A DNA stretch of 32,111 nucleotides from Rhodocyclales bacterium. Lineage in GTDB: Bacteria; Pseudomonadota; Gammaproteobacteria; Burkholderiales; Rhodocyclaceae. The position numbers were made by a program, and so were the translations under genes. This document shows positions 6,941 to 15,991 of the stretch, one piece after another (position 1 is the stretch's first letter; every line of letters begins with the position of its first letter). The notes beneath the pieces were generated by a model. It was not told the DNA's origin. It worked only from the letters and a program-made list of their open reading frames with translations, and did not search any database. Location of the stretch: contig JACPEH010000001.1 in assembly GCA_016183655.1 (NCBI GenBank), forward strand, positions 64,280 to 96,390, in the 5' to 3' direction.

Positions 6941-7678
6941 ATGGCGGCCATGGACAGCAACGACCACCTCCTCGTCGTCGATGACGACCGCGAAATCCGG
7001 CAACTCGTCGGCGACTACCTGCGCGACAAAGGCTTCCGCATCAGCCTCGCCGCCGACGGGCGCCAGATGCGCGAGGTGCTCGACAGCGCCCGCATCGACC
7101 TGATCGTCCTCGACCTGATGCTGCCGGGCGAGGACGGCCTGACGCTGTGCCGCACGCTGCGCGCGACGCCGGCCTTCGCCCGGCTGCCGATCCTGATGCT
7201 GACCGCGCGCGGCGAAGCGATCGACCGCGTCGTCGGCCTCGAGATGGGCGCCGACGACTACCTGCCGAAGCCCTTCGAGCCGCGCGAACTGCTCGCCCGC
7301 ATCCGCAACATCCTGCGCCGCGTACGCGTGCTCCCCGAGAAATCGGCCGGGCAGGTGCCCTGCTACCGCTTCGCCGGGTGGACGCTGGACACCGGCCTGC
7401 GCCAGCTCACCTCGCCGCAGGCGGTCGTCGTGCCGCTCTCCGGCGCCGAATACCGGCTGCTGCAGATCTTCCTCGAACACGCACAGCGCGTGCTCAACCG
7501 CGACCAGCTGATGGACCTGACCAAGGGCCGCGACGCCGACCCCTTCGACCGCTCGATCGACCTGCAGATCAGCCGCCTGCGGCAGAAGCTCGGCGACGAC
7601 GCGCGCGCGCCGACGCTGATCAAGACCGTGCGCAACGAGGGTTACGTGCTGGCGACGCCGGTCGAGGAGAGCCGCTGA
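6941..7678 (+). CDS. OmpR/PhoB-family response regulator
   Basis: This is the DNA-binding half of a two-component system, 245 residues long. The N-terminal receiver has the acidic pocket LLVVDDDRE (Asp14-16), phospho-acceptor Asp58 in LIVLDLMLPGEDG, Thr88 and Lys110 in YLPKPF. The C-terminal winged helix (about 150-240) is of OmpR type, with LSGAEYRLLQIFLEH and RSIDLQISRLRQKLGDD. ATG 6941 has an AGGG site six bases upstream; an ATG three codons later is the alternative. Its stop overlaps the kinase start as TGATG, so the two are translationally coupled. The divergent spy-like gene and the GATACA repeats suggest control of an envelope-stress response. Confidence 0.95.
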   Translation: MAAMDSNDHLLVVDDDREIRQLVGDYLRDKGFRISLAADGRQMREVLDSARIDLIVLDLMLPGEDGLTLCRTLRATPAFARLPILMLTARGEAIDRVVGLEMGADDYLPKPFEPRELLARIRNILRRVRVLPEKSAGQVPCYRFAGWTLDTGLRQLTSPQAVVVPLSGAEYRLLQIFLEHAQRVLNRDQLMDLTKGRDADPFDRSIDLQISRLRQKLGDDARAPTLIKTVRNEGYVLATPVEESR

Positions 7679-9018
7679 TGCCCACCCTGCCCTCGCGGCT
7701 GATGCCGAACTCGCTGGCGATGCGCATCTTCCTCGTGCTGCTGCTCGGCATCCTGGTCGCCGCCGCGCTGACCTTCGGCCTCGCCCAACAGGACCGGCGC
7801 GAGGTCATCGCGCACTTCCATGCGCGCGAAAACGCGCAGCGCATCGCCGACCTGCTGCGCATGTTGGCAACCCTCCCCCCCGCGCAGCGCCGGAAGGCAG
7901 TCGACGAACTGAATCCAGCGGAGTGGCGCGCCATGCCGCTCGCCGGCTGCGCCGGCCGGCCGGCGCCGGTGCTGGCACAAGGCCTGGAGGAGCGCCTCGG
8001 CGGGCGCGTGACCATCGAGGCGGCATTACGCCTGCCGCCACCGGAGGCCTCCCCGCAGCATCCGCCGCCACGGCCGCCGGCGGTCGCGGTACGCGGCCGC
8101 TTCGCCGATGGCGAGCCCTTCTGCATCACGCACCAAGGGCAGCGGCGACCGCCGCCGCAGATCGAGCAGTGGCGCTTCCCGCTCAACCTGGCGCTGTTCG
8201 TCACGCTGCTCGCGCTCGTCTGCTGGCTGGCCGTGCGCCTGGCGCTGCGTCCGCTGCAGCGGATGGCGGCAGCCGCCGCAGCCTTCGGCCGGGACCTCCG
8301 CCACCCGCCGTTGCCGACCAGCGGGCCGAGCGAGGTGTGGCAGGCGGCGCAGGCCTTCAACGTCATGCAGGAGCAGGTGCGGGAAGTGATGGCCGAGCGC
8401 ACGCAGATCCTCGCGGCAGTGACGCACGACCTGAAGACACCGCTGACGCGCATGCGCCTGCGCCTCGAAGCCTGCACCGACCCGGCGCTGCGCGAGAAGC
8501 TCGGCGGCGACCTCAACGCCATGCAGCGTCTCGTCGACGAAGGACTGGAACTGGCGCGCAGCCTGGAGTCGAGCGAGGCCGCGGCACGCCTCGACGTCGG
8601 CGCCCTGCTCGCCTCGATCGCCGACGATGCGGCCGATGCCGGCCAGCCGGTGCGCTACGAGGGGCCGACCGGCGTTCTTGCCGACTGCCGGCCGAACGGC
8701 CTGCGGCGCGCGATCGAGAACCTCGTCGACAACGCGCTGAAATACGGCCAGGACGCCGAGATCCGCCTGGAAACGACGACGGACGCGCTGCACCTGCGCA
8801 TCCTCGACCACGGCCCGGGCATCGCCGAGGCCAACCTCGCCGACGTGCTGCGTCCCTTCGTCCGGCTCGAAGCCTCGCGCTCCCGCGAGAGCGGCGGCAC
8901 CGGCCTCGGCCTGACCATCGCCAGCAACCTGATCGCCGCGCAGGGCGGCACGCTGGTGCTGGCCAACCGCCCGGAAGGCGGGCTGGAGGCGCATATCACG
9001 CTGCCGCGGGCCGGGTAA
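7678..9018 (+). CDS. Membrane sensor histidine kinase, EnvZ-like
   Basis: This 446-residue inner-membrane kinase is partner to the preceding regulator. The first membrane helix is at about 17-35 and the second at about 168-189; between them lies a periplasmic domain of about 130 residues with a proline-rich end (PPPEASPQHPPPRPP). A HAMP linker follows at about 190-242. The phospho-accepting His250 lies in AAVTHDLKTPLTRMR. The ATPase part shows the N box NLVDNALKYG (349-357), G1 DHGPG (377-381) and G2 GGTGLGL (406-412). Its signal is unknown; the spy-like neighbour suggests misfolded protein, metal or another envelope stress. It ends before the cobB-like gene, with no terminator seen. Confidence 0.95.
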   Translation: MPTLPSRLMPNSLAMRIFLVLLLGILVAAALTFGLAQQDRREVIAHFHARENAQRIADLLRMLATLPPAQRRKAVDELNPAEWRAMPLAGCAGRPAPVLAQGLEERLGGRVTIEAALRLPPPEASPQHPPPRPPAVAVRGRFADGEPFCITHQGQRRPPPQIEQWRFPLNLALFVTLLALVCWLAVRLALRPLQRMAAAAAAFGRDLRHPPLPTSGPSEVWQAAQAFNVMQEQVREVMAERTQILAAVTHDLKTPLTRMRLRLEACTDPALREKLGGDLNAMQRLVDEGLELARSLESSEAAARLDVGALLASIADDAADAGQPVRYEGPTGVLADCRPNGLRRAIENLVDNALKYGQDAEIRLETTTDALHLRILDHGPGIAEANLADVLRPFVRLEASRSRESGGTGLGLTIASNLIAAQGGTLVLANRPEGGLEAHITLPRAG

Positions 9019-9095
9019 CCGGCCCCCCTGCGCCCGGAAGCGGCCAAAGAAACCGGGGCGGCGCTCGATTTTCCGGAGCGCGTTATCATGCAACG

Positions 9096-9860
9096 ATGAA
9101 CCCGTACCAGGAAATCGCCCGACTGCTGCGCGACGCCACGCGCGTGCTGTTCATCACCGGCGCCGGCGTCTCCGCCGACTCCGGCCTGCCCACCTATCGC
9201 GGCCTCGGCGGCCTCTACGAGGACGCCATCACCGACGAGGGCTATGCCATCGAGGACGCCCTCTCCGGCGACATGATGGCCGCACGCCCCGAGATCACCT
9301 GGAAATACCTGTTGCAGATCGAGCGCAACTGCCGCGGCGCCAAGCCAAACCTGGCGCACGAGGTCATTGCCCGCCTCGAACGGACGATTCCCGAGGTGAT
9401 CGTCTACACGCAGAACGTCGACGGCCTGCATCTCGCCGCCGGCAGCCGCAACGTGATCGAGATCCACGGCAACCTGCACCACCTCTCGTGCACCCGCTGC
9501 AGCTACCGGACGCAGGTCGACACCTACGAGGGATTCGCCGATCCGCCGCTGTGCCCGCAATGCCACGCGCCGATCCGCCCGGATGTCGTCCTCTTCGGCG
9601 AAGCGCTGCCGACCGCGGCACTGGAGGCGATTGAGGACGCGCTGGCCGACGGCGTCGACATGGTCTTCTCGGTCGGCACCTCCAGCCTCTTTCCCTACAT
9701 CGTCGAACCGCTGCTCTGGGCACACGCCGCCGGCATCCCCACGGTCGAGATCAACCCGGCCGAAACCAGCGTCAGCGGCATCGTCGACTACCCGATCCGG
9801 GCCGGAGCGGCGGAAGCGATGGGGCGAATCTGGCACGCCCTGCTTGCCGACGGGGAATAA
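9096..9860 (+). CDS. SIR2-family NAD-dependent protein deacylase (second, CobB-like)
   Basis: This compact sirtuin of 254 residues has all the hallmarks: TGAGVSADSGLPTYRG (residues 21-36), the TQNVDGLH loop, the catalytic His in EIHGNLHH, and a zinc site CTRC ... CPQC. VLFGE and GTSSLF line the NAD pocket. It is expected to deacylate lysines and so tune central metabolic enzymes such as acetyl-CoA synthetase. It differs clearly from the longer sirtuin at 1376-2245, so this is not a recent duplication. The start is the ATG before NPYQEIARLL; a ribosome site is not obvious (GGAG lies 18 bases upstream). It stands between the two-component operon and mltD. Confidence 0.93.
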   Translation: MNPYQEIARLLRDATRVLFITGAGVSADSGLPTYRGLGGLYEDAITDEGYAIEDALSGDMMAARPEITWKYLLQIERNCRGAKPNLAHEVIARLERTIPEVIVYTQNVDGLHLAAGSRNVIEIHGNLHHLSCTRCSYRTQVDTYEGFADPPLCPQCHAPIRPDVVLFGEALPTAALEAIEDALADGVDMVFSVGTSSLFPYIVEPLLWAHAAGIPTVEINPAETSVSGIVDYPIRAGAAEAMGRIWHALLADGE

Positions 9861-9896
9861 ACGCGCTGCTGCACGGCAACATCGAACCCCTCTGAC

Positions 9897-9915
9897 CTAA
9901 GTTATAATTTCTTAG
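9897..9915 (+). promoter_or_regulatory. Candidate -10 box inside a small palindrome upstream of mltD
   Basis: TATAAT (9903-9908) sits between CTAAG (9897-9901) and CTTAG (9911-9915), arms of a 5-base inverted repeat. It is about 95 bases before the mltD start. No good -35 is visible at 16-18 bases, so the promoter may need an activator or may be blocked by a factor reading the palindrome. Confidence 0.45.
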
Positions 9916-10000
9916 TTTTGCAGAACCGCTGAACCGCCAGCCGTTCGCCACCGCATCCTCCGTCCGGCGCTCCGGGCGAAGGACGGCCAGAGGAGACCGA

Positions 10001-11698
10001 ATGCCGTTCAGAATCACCCGCCCCCTGTTGCTCGTGCTGTTTGCGCTGGCACCGGCAGTCCAGGCTTCGGACTCCCCGCTCAATCTGTCGGCGGCCTCCT
10101 CGCTCGGCAGCTTCACCGCGACAGCGGACCGCGAAGCGGCGACGCAGCCTGCCGATAGCACCGATCCCGGCACGACCGCCGAAACCGCCCTGCCGACCAC
10201 GGAGCTTGCCGCTCCACCCACGCTTCCCGACACCATCGACCTGACGACGACGCCGGACGACCTCTTCGTGCGCATCCGCAACGGCTTCGGCATGCCGAAC
10301 CTGAACGACAACCTCGTCCTCTCGCAGCAGCAGTGGTACCTCAACCGCCCGGACTACCTGCGCCGGATGGTCGACCGCAGCGCCCGCTACCTGCACCACA
10401 TCGTCGAGGAGTTGGAACGCCGCGGCATGCCGACCGAGCTCGCCTTCCTGCCGATGGTCGAAAGCTCGTACAACCCGATGGCCTACTCGCGCGCGCACGC
10501 CTCCGGCCTGTGGCAGTTCATCCCGAGCACCGGCAAGAACTACAACCTGAAGCAGGACTGGTGGGTCGACCAGCGGCGTGACATCGTCGCCGCCACCTCG
10601 GCCGCGCTCGACTACCTGCAGACCATCTACGAGATGCACGGCGACTGGTTCCTCGCACTGGCTTCGTACAACTGGGGCGAAGGCGCCGTCGCCCGCGCCA
10701 TCAAGAAGAACGAGGCCAAGGGCCTGCCCGCCGACTACCAGAACCTGACCATGCCGGCCGAGACGCGCAACTACGTGCCCAAGCTGCAGGCGCTGAAGAA
10801 CATCTTCTCCAACCCGCAACTGGTCGCCAGCCTGGATCTGCCGCAGGTGCCGAACCGCGCCTACTTCGCCACGGTGACACCGAACGCCAACATCGACGTC
10901 AAGGTCGCGGCAAAGCTGGCCGAGATGCCGGTCGGCGAGTTCGTCGCGCTCAACCCGGCGCACAACCGGCCGGTGATCAAGTCGGAAACGCCACTGGTGA
11001 TCCCCGCCGAGAAGCTGGAGACCTTCCAGGCCAACCTGGAGAACCACCAGGAAGAGGACAAGCCGCTCTCCAAGTGGCAGACCTACACGCTGAAGAGCGG
11101 CGAGAAGCTGGAAAAGGTGGCGCCGCGCTTCGGCATCACCCTCGCCGACCTGAAGCGCGTCAACGGCCTCAACGGCAAGCTGAAGACGACCGCCGGACTG
11201 ACGCTGCTTGTGCCTGCCGGCGAGGGCATCGGCACCGCCGACATGGCCGCGCTGCCGGAACAGCCGCGACTGCCTGCCGCCGACCCGACGCCGGCGAAGA
11301 CCGCCGCCGTCGTTGTACGCAAGGGCGAGACGCTGGCCGCGATCGCCAGGCGCAGCGGCGTCAACGTCGCCGAGCTGCGCCGCATCAACCGCCTCGCCGG
11401 CGACCGCGTTGCCCCCGGCACCCGGCTGATGCTGACGGCCGCCCCTGCCACTACTCCGCCGGCAGCCGCTGCCGGGACGCCGACCAAGGCCGCCCACAAC
11501 AAGACCGGCAGACCGCCCGTCGCCGCGAACAAGCGGCCCCGCGTCACCCGCTACACGGTCAAGCGCGGCGACACGCTGTACTCCATCGCCCGCCAGTTCA
11601 AGGTCGAGCAGCAGGATCTGCAACGCTGGAACGGGCCGGCGACGAAGTCGCTGCAGCCCGGCCAGCAACTCACCATCCAGCTCGCGCAGAACGACTGA
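10001..11698 (+). CDS. mltD: MltD-type membrane-bound lytic murein transglycosylase with three LysM domains
   Basis: This enzyme cleaves peptidoglycan between MurNAc and GlcNAc to form 1,6-anhydro ends, aiding wall remodelling. The 565-residue product has a signal peptide (LLLVLFALAPAVQAS). It has no clear lipobox Cys, unlike E. coli MltD. The SLT domain lies at about 105-260, with catalytic Glu154 in LPMVESSYNP, then ASGLWQFIPSTG and ALASYNWGEGAV. LysM modules follow at about 365-410 (YTLKSGEKLEKVAPRFG), 435-480 (VVVRKGETLAAIARRSG) and 515-562 (YTVKRGDTLYSIARQFK), joined by Ala/Thr/Pro-rich linkers. The start has an AGAGGAGA ribosome site. It is a single-gene unit by spacing. Confidence 0.93.
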   Translation: MPFRITRPLLLVLFALAPAVQASDSPLNLSAASSLGSFTATADREAATQPADSTDPGTTAETALPTTELAAPPTLPDTIDLTTTPDDLFVRIRNGFGMPNLNDNLVLSQQQWYLNRPDYLRRMVDRSARYLHHIVEELERRGMPTELAFLPMVESSYNPMAYSRAHASGLWQFIPSTGKNYNLKQDWWVDQRRDIVAATSAALDYLQTIYEMHGDWFLALASYNWGEGAVARAIKKNEAKGLPADYQNLTMPAETRNYVPKLQALKNIFSNPQLVASLDLPQVPNRAYFATVTPNANIDVKVAAKLAEMPVGEFVALNPAHNRPVIKSETPLVIPAEKLETFQANLENHQEEDKPLSKWQTYTLKSGEKLEKVAPRFGITLADLKRVNGLNGKLKTTAGLTLLVPAGEGIGTADMAALPEQPRLPAADPTPAKTAAVVVRKGETLAAIARRSGVNVAELRRINRLAGDRVAPGTRLMLTAAPATTPPAAAAGTPTKAAHNKTGRPPVAANKRPRVTRYTVKRGDTLYSIARQFKVEQQDLQRWNGPATKSLQPGQQLTIQLAQND

Positions 11699-11716
11699 CC
11701 ACGCGTCGAGCGCAAG

Positions 11717-11737
11717 CCCCGGACCTTCAGGTCGGGG
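11717..11737. other. Solo hairpin resembling an IS200/IS605-family end
   Basis: CCCCG and CGGGG enclose ACC TTCA GGT with one bulged G; GAGCTTCA follows. There is no T run, so it is a poor terminator for mltD, although that is the default explanation. The pattern (CCCC-stem, TTCAGG loop, GGGGAG) resembles the end hairpin of IS200/IS605 elements, but no transposase or second end is nearby. Confidence 0.35.
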
Positions 11738-11866
11738 AGCTTCACCCCCACGCCCCGGCATCCGTTCCGGAACTCGCCGCCTGCCGGCGGTCTATAGTGT
11801 AAGTAGCCCGTTGGAGCCGCAACCGGCCCGGCGACGGCTTTTCTCGCGGGCGGAAGGAGGTTGATC

Positions 11867-12469
11867 ATGCTGATGAACGATATTCCCCGGATGCTCATAT
11901 CCGAAAAGCGTGGTTGGGAGGACATCGACCGCTCGCATTTCTCGCACCGCTGGTTCTTCCGCAGCCTTGTCCTGCCCATGTCGCTGTTGCCGCCGGCACT
12001 CTACGCCTATGCGGAACTGGTACATCCTGGCAGGATTTTCCCGCTGTCGGTACCGGCGATGACCGCTACGCAACTGGCGGTGATGGGTATCGTCTTCTAC
12101 GGCCTGCAGGTGGCAATGGTCGCCTACATGGCGATGTTCATCCAGAACATGTCGCTGGCCCAGGATCACGACCCCGGCTACGACGGCGCCTACGCACTGG
12201 CGGCGATCGCCCCGGTGCCGCTGTGGCTGTCGTCGCTGGCGATGCTGGTGCCCAGCACCGCCTTCGTGGTCGCCATCGGCCTGCTGGCGTGGGCCGCCTC
12301 GATCGCGCTGCTGCGGCATGGCGTACGCCCGCTGCTGCATGTGCAGGACGAAAAGACGGCGCACTACATCGCCAACGTCGTCACGCTCGGCGGCATGGCG
12401 GCGTGGGTGGCACTGCTCGTCGTTGCCGGCCTGATCTTCAGCGTGCTGCTGATCTGGTGGAAGGTCTGA
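11867..12469 (+). CDS. Yip1-family (DUF1282-like) integral membrane protein
   Basis: This 200-residue inner-membrane protein begins with a soluble segment (ISEKRGWEDIDRSHFSHRW). Five hydrophobic helices follow, among them SLVLPMSLLPPALYAYAEL, LAVMGIVFYGLQVAMVAYMAM and VALLVVAGLIFSVLLIWW. The first part and helix pattern match the bacterial Yip1/DUF1282 group, whose role is not established. ATG 11867 lies six bases after a perfect AGGAGG. A TTG at 11861 and an ATG at 11873 are less likely starts. The gene is convergent with the ABC transporter, with only 13 bases between the ends. Confidence 0.75.
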   Translation: MLMNDIPRMLISEKRGWEDIDRSHFSHRWFFRSLVLPMSLLPPALYAYAELVHPGRIFPLSVPAMTATQLAVMGIVFYGLQVAMVAYMAMFIQNMSLAQDHDPGYDGAYALAAIAPVPLWLSSLAMLVPSTAFVVAIGLLAWAASIALLRHGVRPLLHVQDEKTAHYIANVVTLGGMAAWVALLVVAGLIFSVLLIWWKV

Positions 12470-12482
12470 GCGCTGCCGCTGC

Positions 12483-14564
12483 TCAGCGGTAGAGGTGACA
12501 ACGGACGACGCGCGTGGCTGACAGCGCGCGCTCGTCGGGGTAGCGCTCGCGGCACTCCGCCGTGGCGAAGGCGCAGCGCGGGTGGAAATGGCAACCGGCC
12601 GGCGGCTTCGCCGGCGACGGCGTTTCGCCCGGCAGGCGGATGATGCTGCCGCCAGCCTCTCCTGCCGCCGCCGGCCGCGGTGCCGGCACCGCCGACAGCA
12701 GCGCCTTGGTATAGGGATGCTGCGGCTGCCGCAGCACTTCCTCGACCGTGCCGCGCTCGACGATGCGGCCGAGGTACATCACCGCAACTTCATGCGCCAG
12801 ATGTTCGACGACGGCGAAGTTGTGCGTGATGAACAGGTAGGCCAGCCCGAGCGAGGCCTGCAATTCGCCGAGCAGGTTGAGGATTTGCGCCTGCACCGAG
12901 ACGTCGAGCGCCGAAGTCGGTTCGTCGCAGATCAGCAACTCCGGCTGCACCGCCAGCGCGCGGGCGATGGCGATACGCTGCCGCTGGCCGCCGGAAAACT
13001 CGTGCGGGTAGCGATCGACGGCACCGGCATCCAGCCCGACCTGTGCCAGCAGGGCCGCCACGACGGCCGCCGTGTCGCGCCGCTCCCCCGCCAGCAGCGC
13101 ACGCAGCCCTTCGGCGATGATCTCGCCGACGCGCAGGCGCGGGTTGAGCGAGGCGAACGGGTCCTGGAACACCATCTGCATGCGCCGGCGCAGCGGTCGC
13201 ATCGCCGAGCGCGAGAGGCCGGCGATCTCCCGCCCATCGAGCAGCACGCTACCGCCGGTCGGCCGCAGCAGCTGCAATACCGCCTTGCCCACCGTCGTCT
13301 TGCCGCAGCCGGATTCGCCGACCAGCGCCAGCGTCTTTCCCGCCGTCAACGTCAGCGAGACGCCGTCGACGGCCCGCACATGGCCGACCGTGCGCTGGAA
13401 GACGCCGCGGCGGATCGGGAAATGCACCTGAAGATCGGCGATCCGCAACAGCGGTGGATGGGAGGGCGGGGACGCGGAGCCAGGGGCCGGGGCGTCCTCT
13501 CCTGCGACCGAAGCATTCCTCGACCGCTCCGTCCCCTCTGCTACCAGCCTCTTCGCCGTAGCCTCCAGCCCCTCTCCATACAGATGGCAGCGCACGCGGT
13601 GCCCTTCGCCGGCCGCCGACCAGTCCGGCGACTCGCTGCGGCAGCGCTCCCAGGCATGCGGGCAGCGCGGCGCGAAGCGGCAGCCGGCAGGCATCGCGGC
13701 GAGCGTCGGCACCTGGCCGGCGATGGTCTGCAGCCGCATGCCGCGCCGCGACAGGTCGGGCAAGGCAGCGAACAGCGCCTGGGTATAGGGGTGGCGCGGG
13801 GCGTCGAAGAATCCCGCCGCCGGCGCCTCCTCGACCAGTTCGCCGGCGTACATGACGCCGACGCGGTGGGCCATGCGCGCGACGACGCCGAGGTCGTGCG
13901 TGATCAGCAGCATCCCCATCTCGCGCTCCGCCTGCAGGTCCTGCAGCAGATCGAGGATCTGCGCCTGGATGGTGACGTCGAGCGCCGTCGTCGGTTCGTC
14001 GGCAACGAGCAGGCGCGGATTGCCGGCCAGCGCGATGGAGATCATCACGCGCTGCTTCATGCCGCCCGAAAGCTGGAACGGGTATTCGCAGAGCCGCCGC
14101 GCCGGGTCGGCGATGCCGACCGCCGCCAGCAGTTTTTCGGCCTTGGCGCGCGCCGCCTCGCCGGCGAGGTCGGTATGCTGCGCCAGCACCTCGCCGATCT
14201 GGCGACCGACGGTAAGCACCGGGTTGAGGCTGGTCGCCGGCTCCTGGAAGATCATCGCCATGCCGCCGCCGCGCACGCTGCGCATCTCCGCCTCCGCCAG
14301 CCCCAGCAGATCACGCCCTTCGAGGCGCACCTCGCCGCCGAGGATGCGGCCGGCGGCCGGCAGCAGGCGCATCAGCGCCAGCGCGCTGGCCGACTTGCCG
14401 CAGCCCGATTCGCCGAGCAGCGCATAGGTCTCGCCGGCGGCGACGGAAAACGAGAGGCCGGAGACGGCGGTCAGCACGCGGCCGCCGCCGGCGAAGCCGA
14501 GCGACAGGTTGCGGACCTCAAGCAGCGAGGTCGGTTCGAGGGCGTTTCGTGCGGGCTCGACCAT
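12483..14564 (-). CDS. Peptide-type ABC importer, fused double ATP-binding subunit (DppD-DppF-like)
   Basis: This 693-residue protein powers uptake of oligopeptides or a related substrate. It has two complete ATPase halves. The first (about 14-330) has Walker A GESGCGKSA, signature LSGGMKQR and Walker B LLVADEPTTALD. The second (about 370-690) has GESGCGKTT, FSGGQRQR and LLICDEPTSALD. Each half ends in the cysteine-bearing oligopeptide/dipeptide C-terminal region (CRFAPRCPHAWERC and CHFHPRCAFATAEC). Such DppD/DppF pairs are often separate genes; here they are fused, as in YejF. Its ATG overlaps the stop of the upstream permease (TGATG), so translation is coupled. Upstream in-frame extension would overlap the permease gene and is not needed. 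Confidence 0.95.
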   Translation of the reverse strand: MVEPARNALEPTSLLEVRNLSLGFAGGGRVLTAVSGLSFSVAAGETYALLGESGCGKSASALALMRLLPAAGRILGGEVRLEGRDLLGLAEAEMRSVRGGGMAMIFQEPATSLNPVLTVGRQIGEVLAQHTDLAGEAARAKAEKLLAAVGIADPARRLCEYPFQLSGGMKQRVMISIALAGNPRLLVADEPTTALDVTIQAQILDLLQDLQAEREMGMLLITHDLGVVARMAHRVGVMYAGELVEEAPAAGFFDAPRHPYTQALFAALPDLSRRGMRLQTIAGQVPTLAAMPAGCRFAPRCPHAWERCRSESPDWSAAGEGHRVRCHLYGEGLEATAKRLVAEGTERSRNASVAGEDAPAPGSASPPSHPPLLRIADLQVHFPIRRGVFQRTVGHVRAVDGVSLTLTAGKTLALVGESGCGKTTVGKAVLQLLRPTGGSVLLDGREIAGLSRSAMRPLRRRMQMVFQDPFASLNPRLRVGEIIAEGLRALLAGERRDTAAVVAALLAQVGLDAGAVDRYPHEFSGGQRQRIAIARALAVQPELLICDEPTSALDVSVQAQILNLLGELQASLGLAYLFITHNFAVVEHLAHEVAVMYLGRIVERGTVEEVLRQPQHPYTKALLSAVPAPRPAAAGEAGGSIIRLPGETPSPAKPPAGCHFHPRCAFATAECRERYPDERALSATRVVRCHLYR

Positions 14565-15991
14565 CACGCCATCCTCGGATCGAAGGCATCGCGCACCGCG
14601 TCGGCGAGCAGGTTGGCGGCAAGCACGAGCACGAACATGAAGACAAAGGCGGCGGTCAGCGACCACCAGACGGCCGGTTCGCGCCCCAGTTCCATGCGCG
14701 CGTTGTTGATCATCGTGCCGAAGCTGATCATCGTCGGGTCGACGCCGATGCCGACGTAGGACAGCACCGCCTCGGCCAGCACCAGCCCGGAAAAATCCAT
14801 GACCAGCGCGATGATGACGATGTGCATCAGGTTCGGCAGCAGGTGGCGGCTGAGGATGCGCAGGTCGGAGACGCCGAAGGCCTGCGCCGCCTGCACATAC
14901 TCCAGCTCGCGCAGTTTCAGCGCCTCGCCGCGCAGCAGGCGGGCCAGCCCGGTCCAGCTGGTCAGCCCGAGAATGAAGCACAGCGCCAGGAGGCGCAGGT
15001 CGGCGCGCTCGGCGGCGGTGGCGAACCACTGCGGATGGGTATCGATCGCCACCTGCATCATCAGCACGGCGGCGGCGATCAGCAGCACGCCGGGAATCGA
15101 GTTGAGCGTGGTGTAGAGATACTGGATCAGGTCGTCGATCCAGCCGCGGAAATAGCCGGCGACGATGCCGAGGAAGACCGCCAGCGGCAGCGTCACCAGC
15201 GTCGTCACCAGGCCGATCACCAGCGCCGTCCGCACGCTCTTCAGCACTTGGTAGAGCACGTCCTGGCCAACCTTGTCGGTGCCGAAGACGTGGTACTCGC
15301 CGCCCAGCCCGACGAGTACGGCAAGCAGCGCGACGATCACGCCCAGCGCCGCCAGCAGGGCATTCCAGGCGAAGGTCGTTTCTCCGTGCCACACGCGCCG
15401 CCAGCCCTCGCGGCGGGGAACGCCCACCTTGCGCGCCAGCCGCCCGGAAACCAGCGCGCACAACGCCAGCCAGCCCACAACCCCGGCCAGCAGCGCGCGC
15501 AGCGCCCGGCCGGCGATATCCGCCGGAGCCCGCACCTCGTCCGCGCCGAGCGCGGCGCCGCCGAAGCGCAGGCGCGGATAGTCGCGCAGCGTGCGCAGCG
15601 AACCGTCTTCCTGGCGCACTTCCATCATTTCCTTGGCATAGGCGCGCGTCGCCAGCGGTTCCGAATAGGTCTTCTCGACGCGGGTACGCAGCGGCGTCAG
15701 CAGTCCGTCCAGCAGTGACAGCACCTCCACCGAGTAGTTGATCTTCTCACCCGGACTCGCCCCCGCCTTCGCCGGCAGTTGCGGGCGGTAATGCAGCGAG
15801 TCGAGCAGGCCGACCAGCGCGAAGGCGGCGAGCAGCGTCGCTGCCGCGACCCCCACCCGGTTGTGTCCGACGCGCCCCCAGGCGGCGGCGAGCAACGGCT
15901 GCCGCGCCGACCACCAGGCGGCACCGACGCCGGCAGCGACCAGCAGCCAGATGAAGAAGTCGGACCAGAGGAGGACGGGCTGGATCGGCAT
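14564..15991 (-). CDS. Peptide-type ABC importer permease, DppC/YejE-like, with N-terminal extension
   Basis: This second membrane subunit is 475 residues, longer than DppC (about 300). The extra length is an N-terminal block with two membrane helices (FFIWLLVAAGVGAAWW and RVGVAAATLLAAFALVGLL) enclosing a periplasmic stretch (about 70-170). That block ends near GRALRALLAGVVGWLALCAL. The core permease domain follows (about 235-475), with GTDKVGQDVLYQVLKS and an EAA-type loop near EYVQAAQAFGVSDLRIL. This layout recalls YejE-type subunits. It overlaps both neighbours by single bases (TGATG at each end), so the three genes are tightly coupled. Confidence 0.92.
   Translation of the reverse strand: MPIQPVLLWSDFFIWLLVAAGVGAAWWSARQPLLAAAWGRVGHNRVGVAAATLLAAFALVGLLDSLHYRPQLPAKAGASPGEKINYSVEVLSLLDGLLTPLRTRVEKTYSEPLATRAYAKEMMEVRQEDGSLRTLRDYPRLRFGGAALGADEVRAPADIAGRALRALLAGVVGWLALCALVSGRLARKVGVPRREGWRRVWHGETTFAWNALLAALGVIVALLAVLVGLGGEYHVFGTDKVGQDVLYQVLKSVRTALVIGLVTTLVTLPLAVFLGIVAGYFRGWIDDLIQYLYTTLNSIPGVLLIAAAVLMMQVAIDTHPQWFATAAERADLRLLALCFILGLTSWTGLARLLRGEALKLRELEYVQAAQAFGVSDLRILSRHLLPNLMHIVIIALVMDFSGLVLAEAVLSYVGIGVDPTMISFGTMINNARMELGREPAVWWSLTAAFVFMFVLVLAANLLADAVRDAFDPRMA

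Noticed and set aside
8029..8100. Proline-rich segment in the sensor kinase as a possible frameshift
   Set aside because: The frame stays open through to intact HAMP and kinase motifs. The segment is a plausible periplasmic loop encoded by CCG-rich codons.
12483..15461. 992-residue version of the ABC ATPase starting far upstream
   Set aside because: The extra N-terminus lies inside the permease gene in another frame. The TGATG overlap at 14564 gives a clear start.
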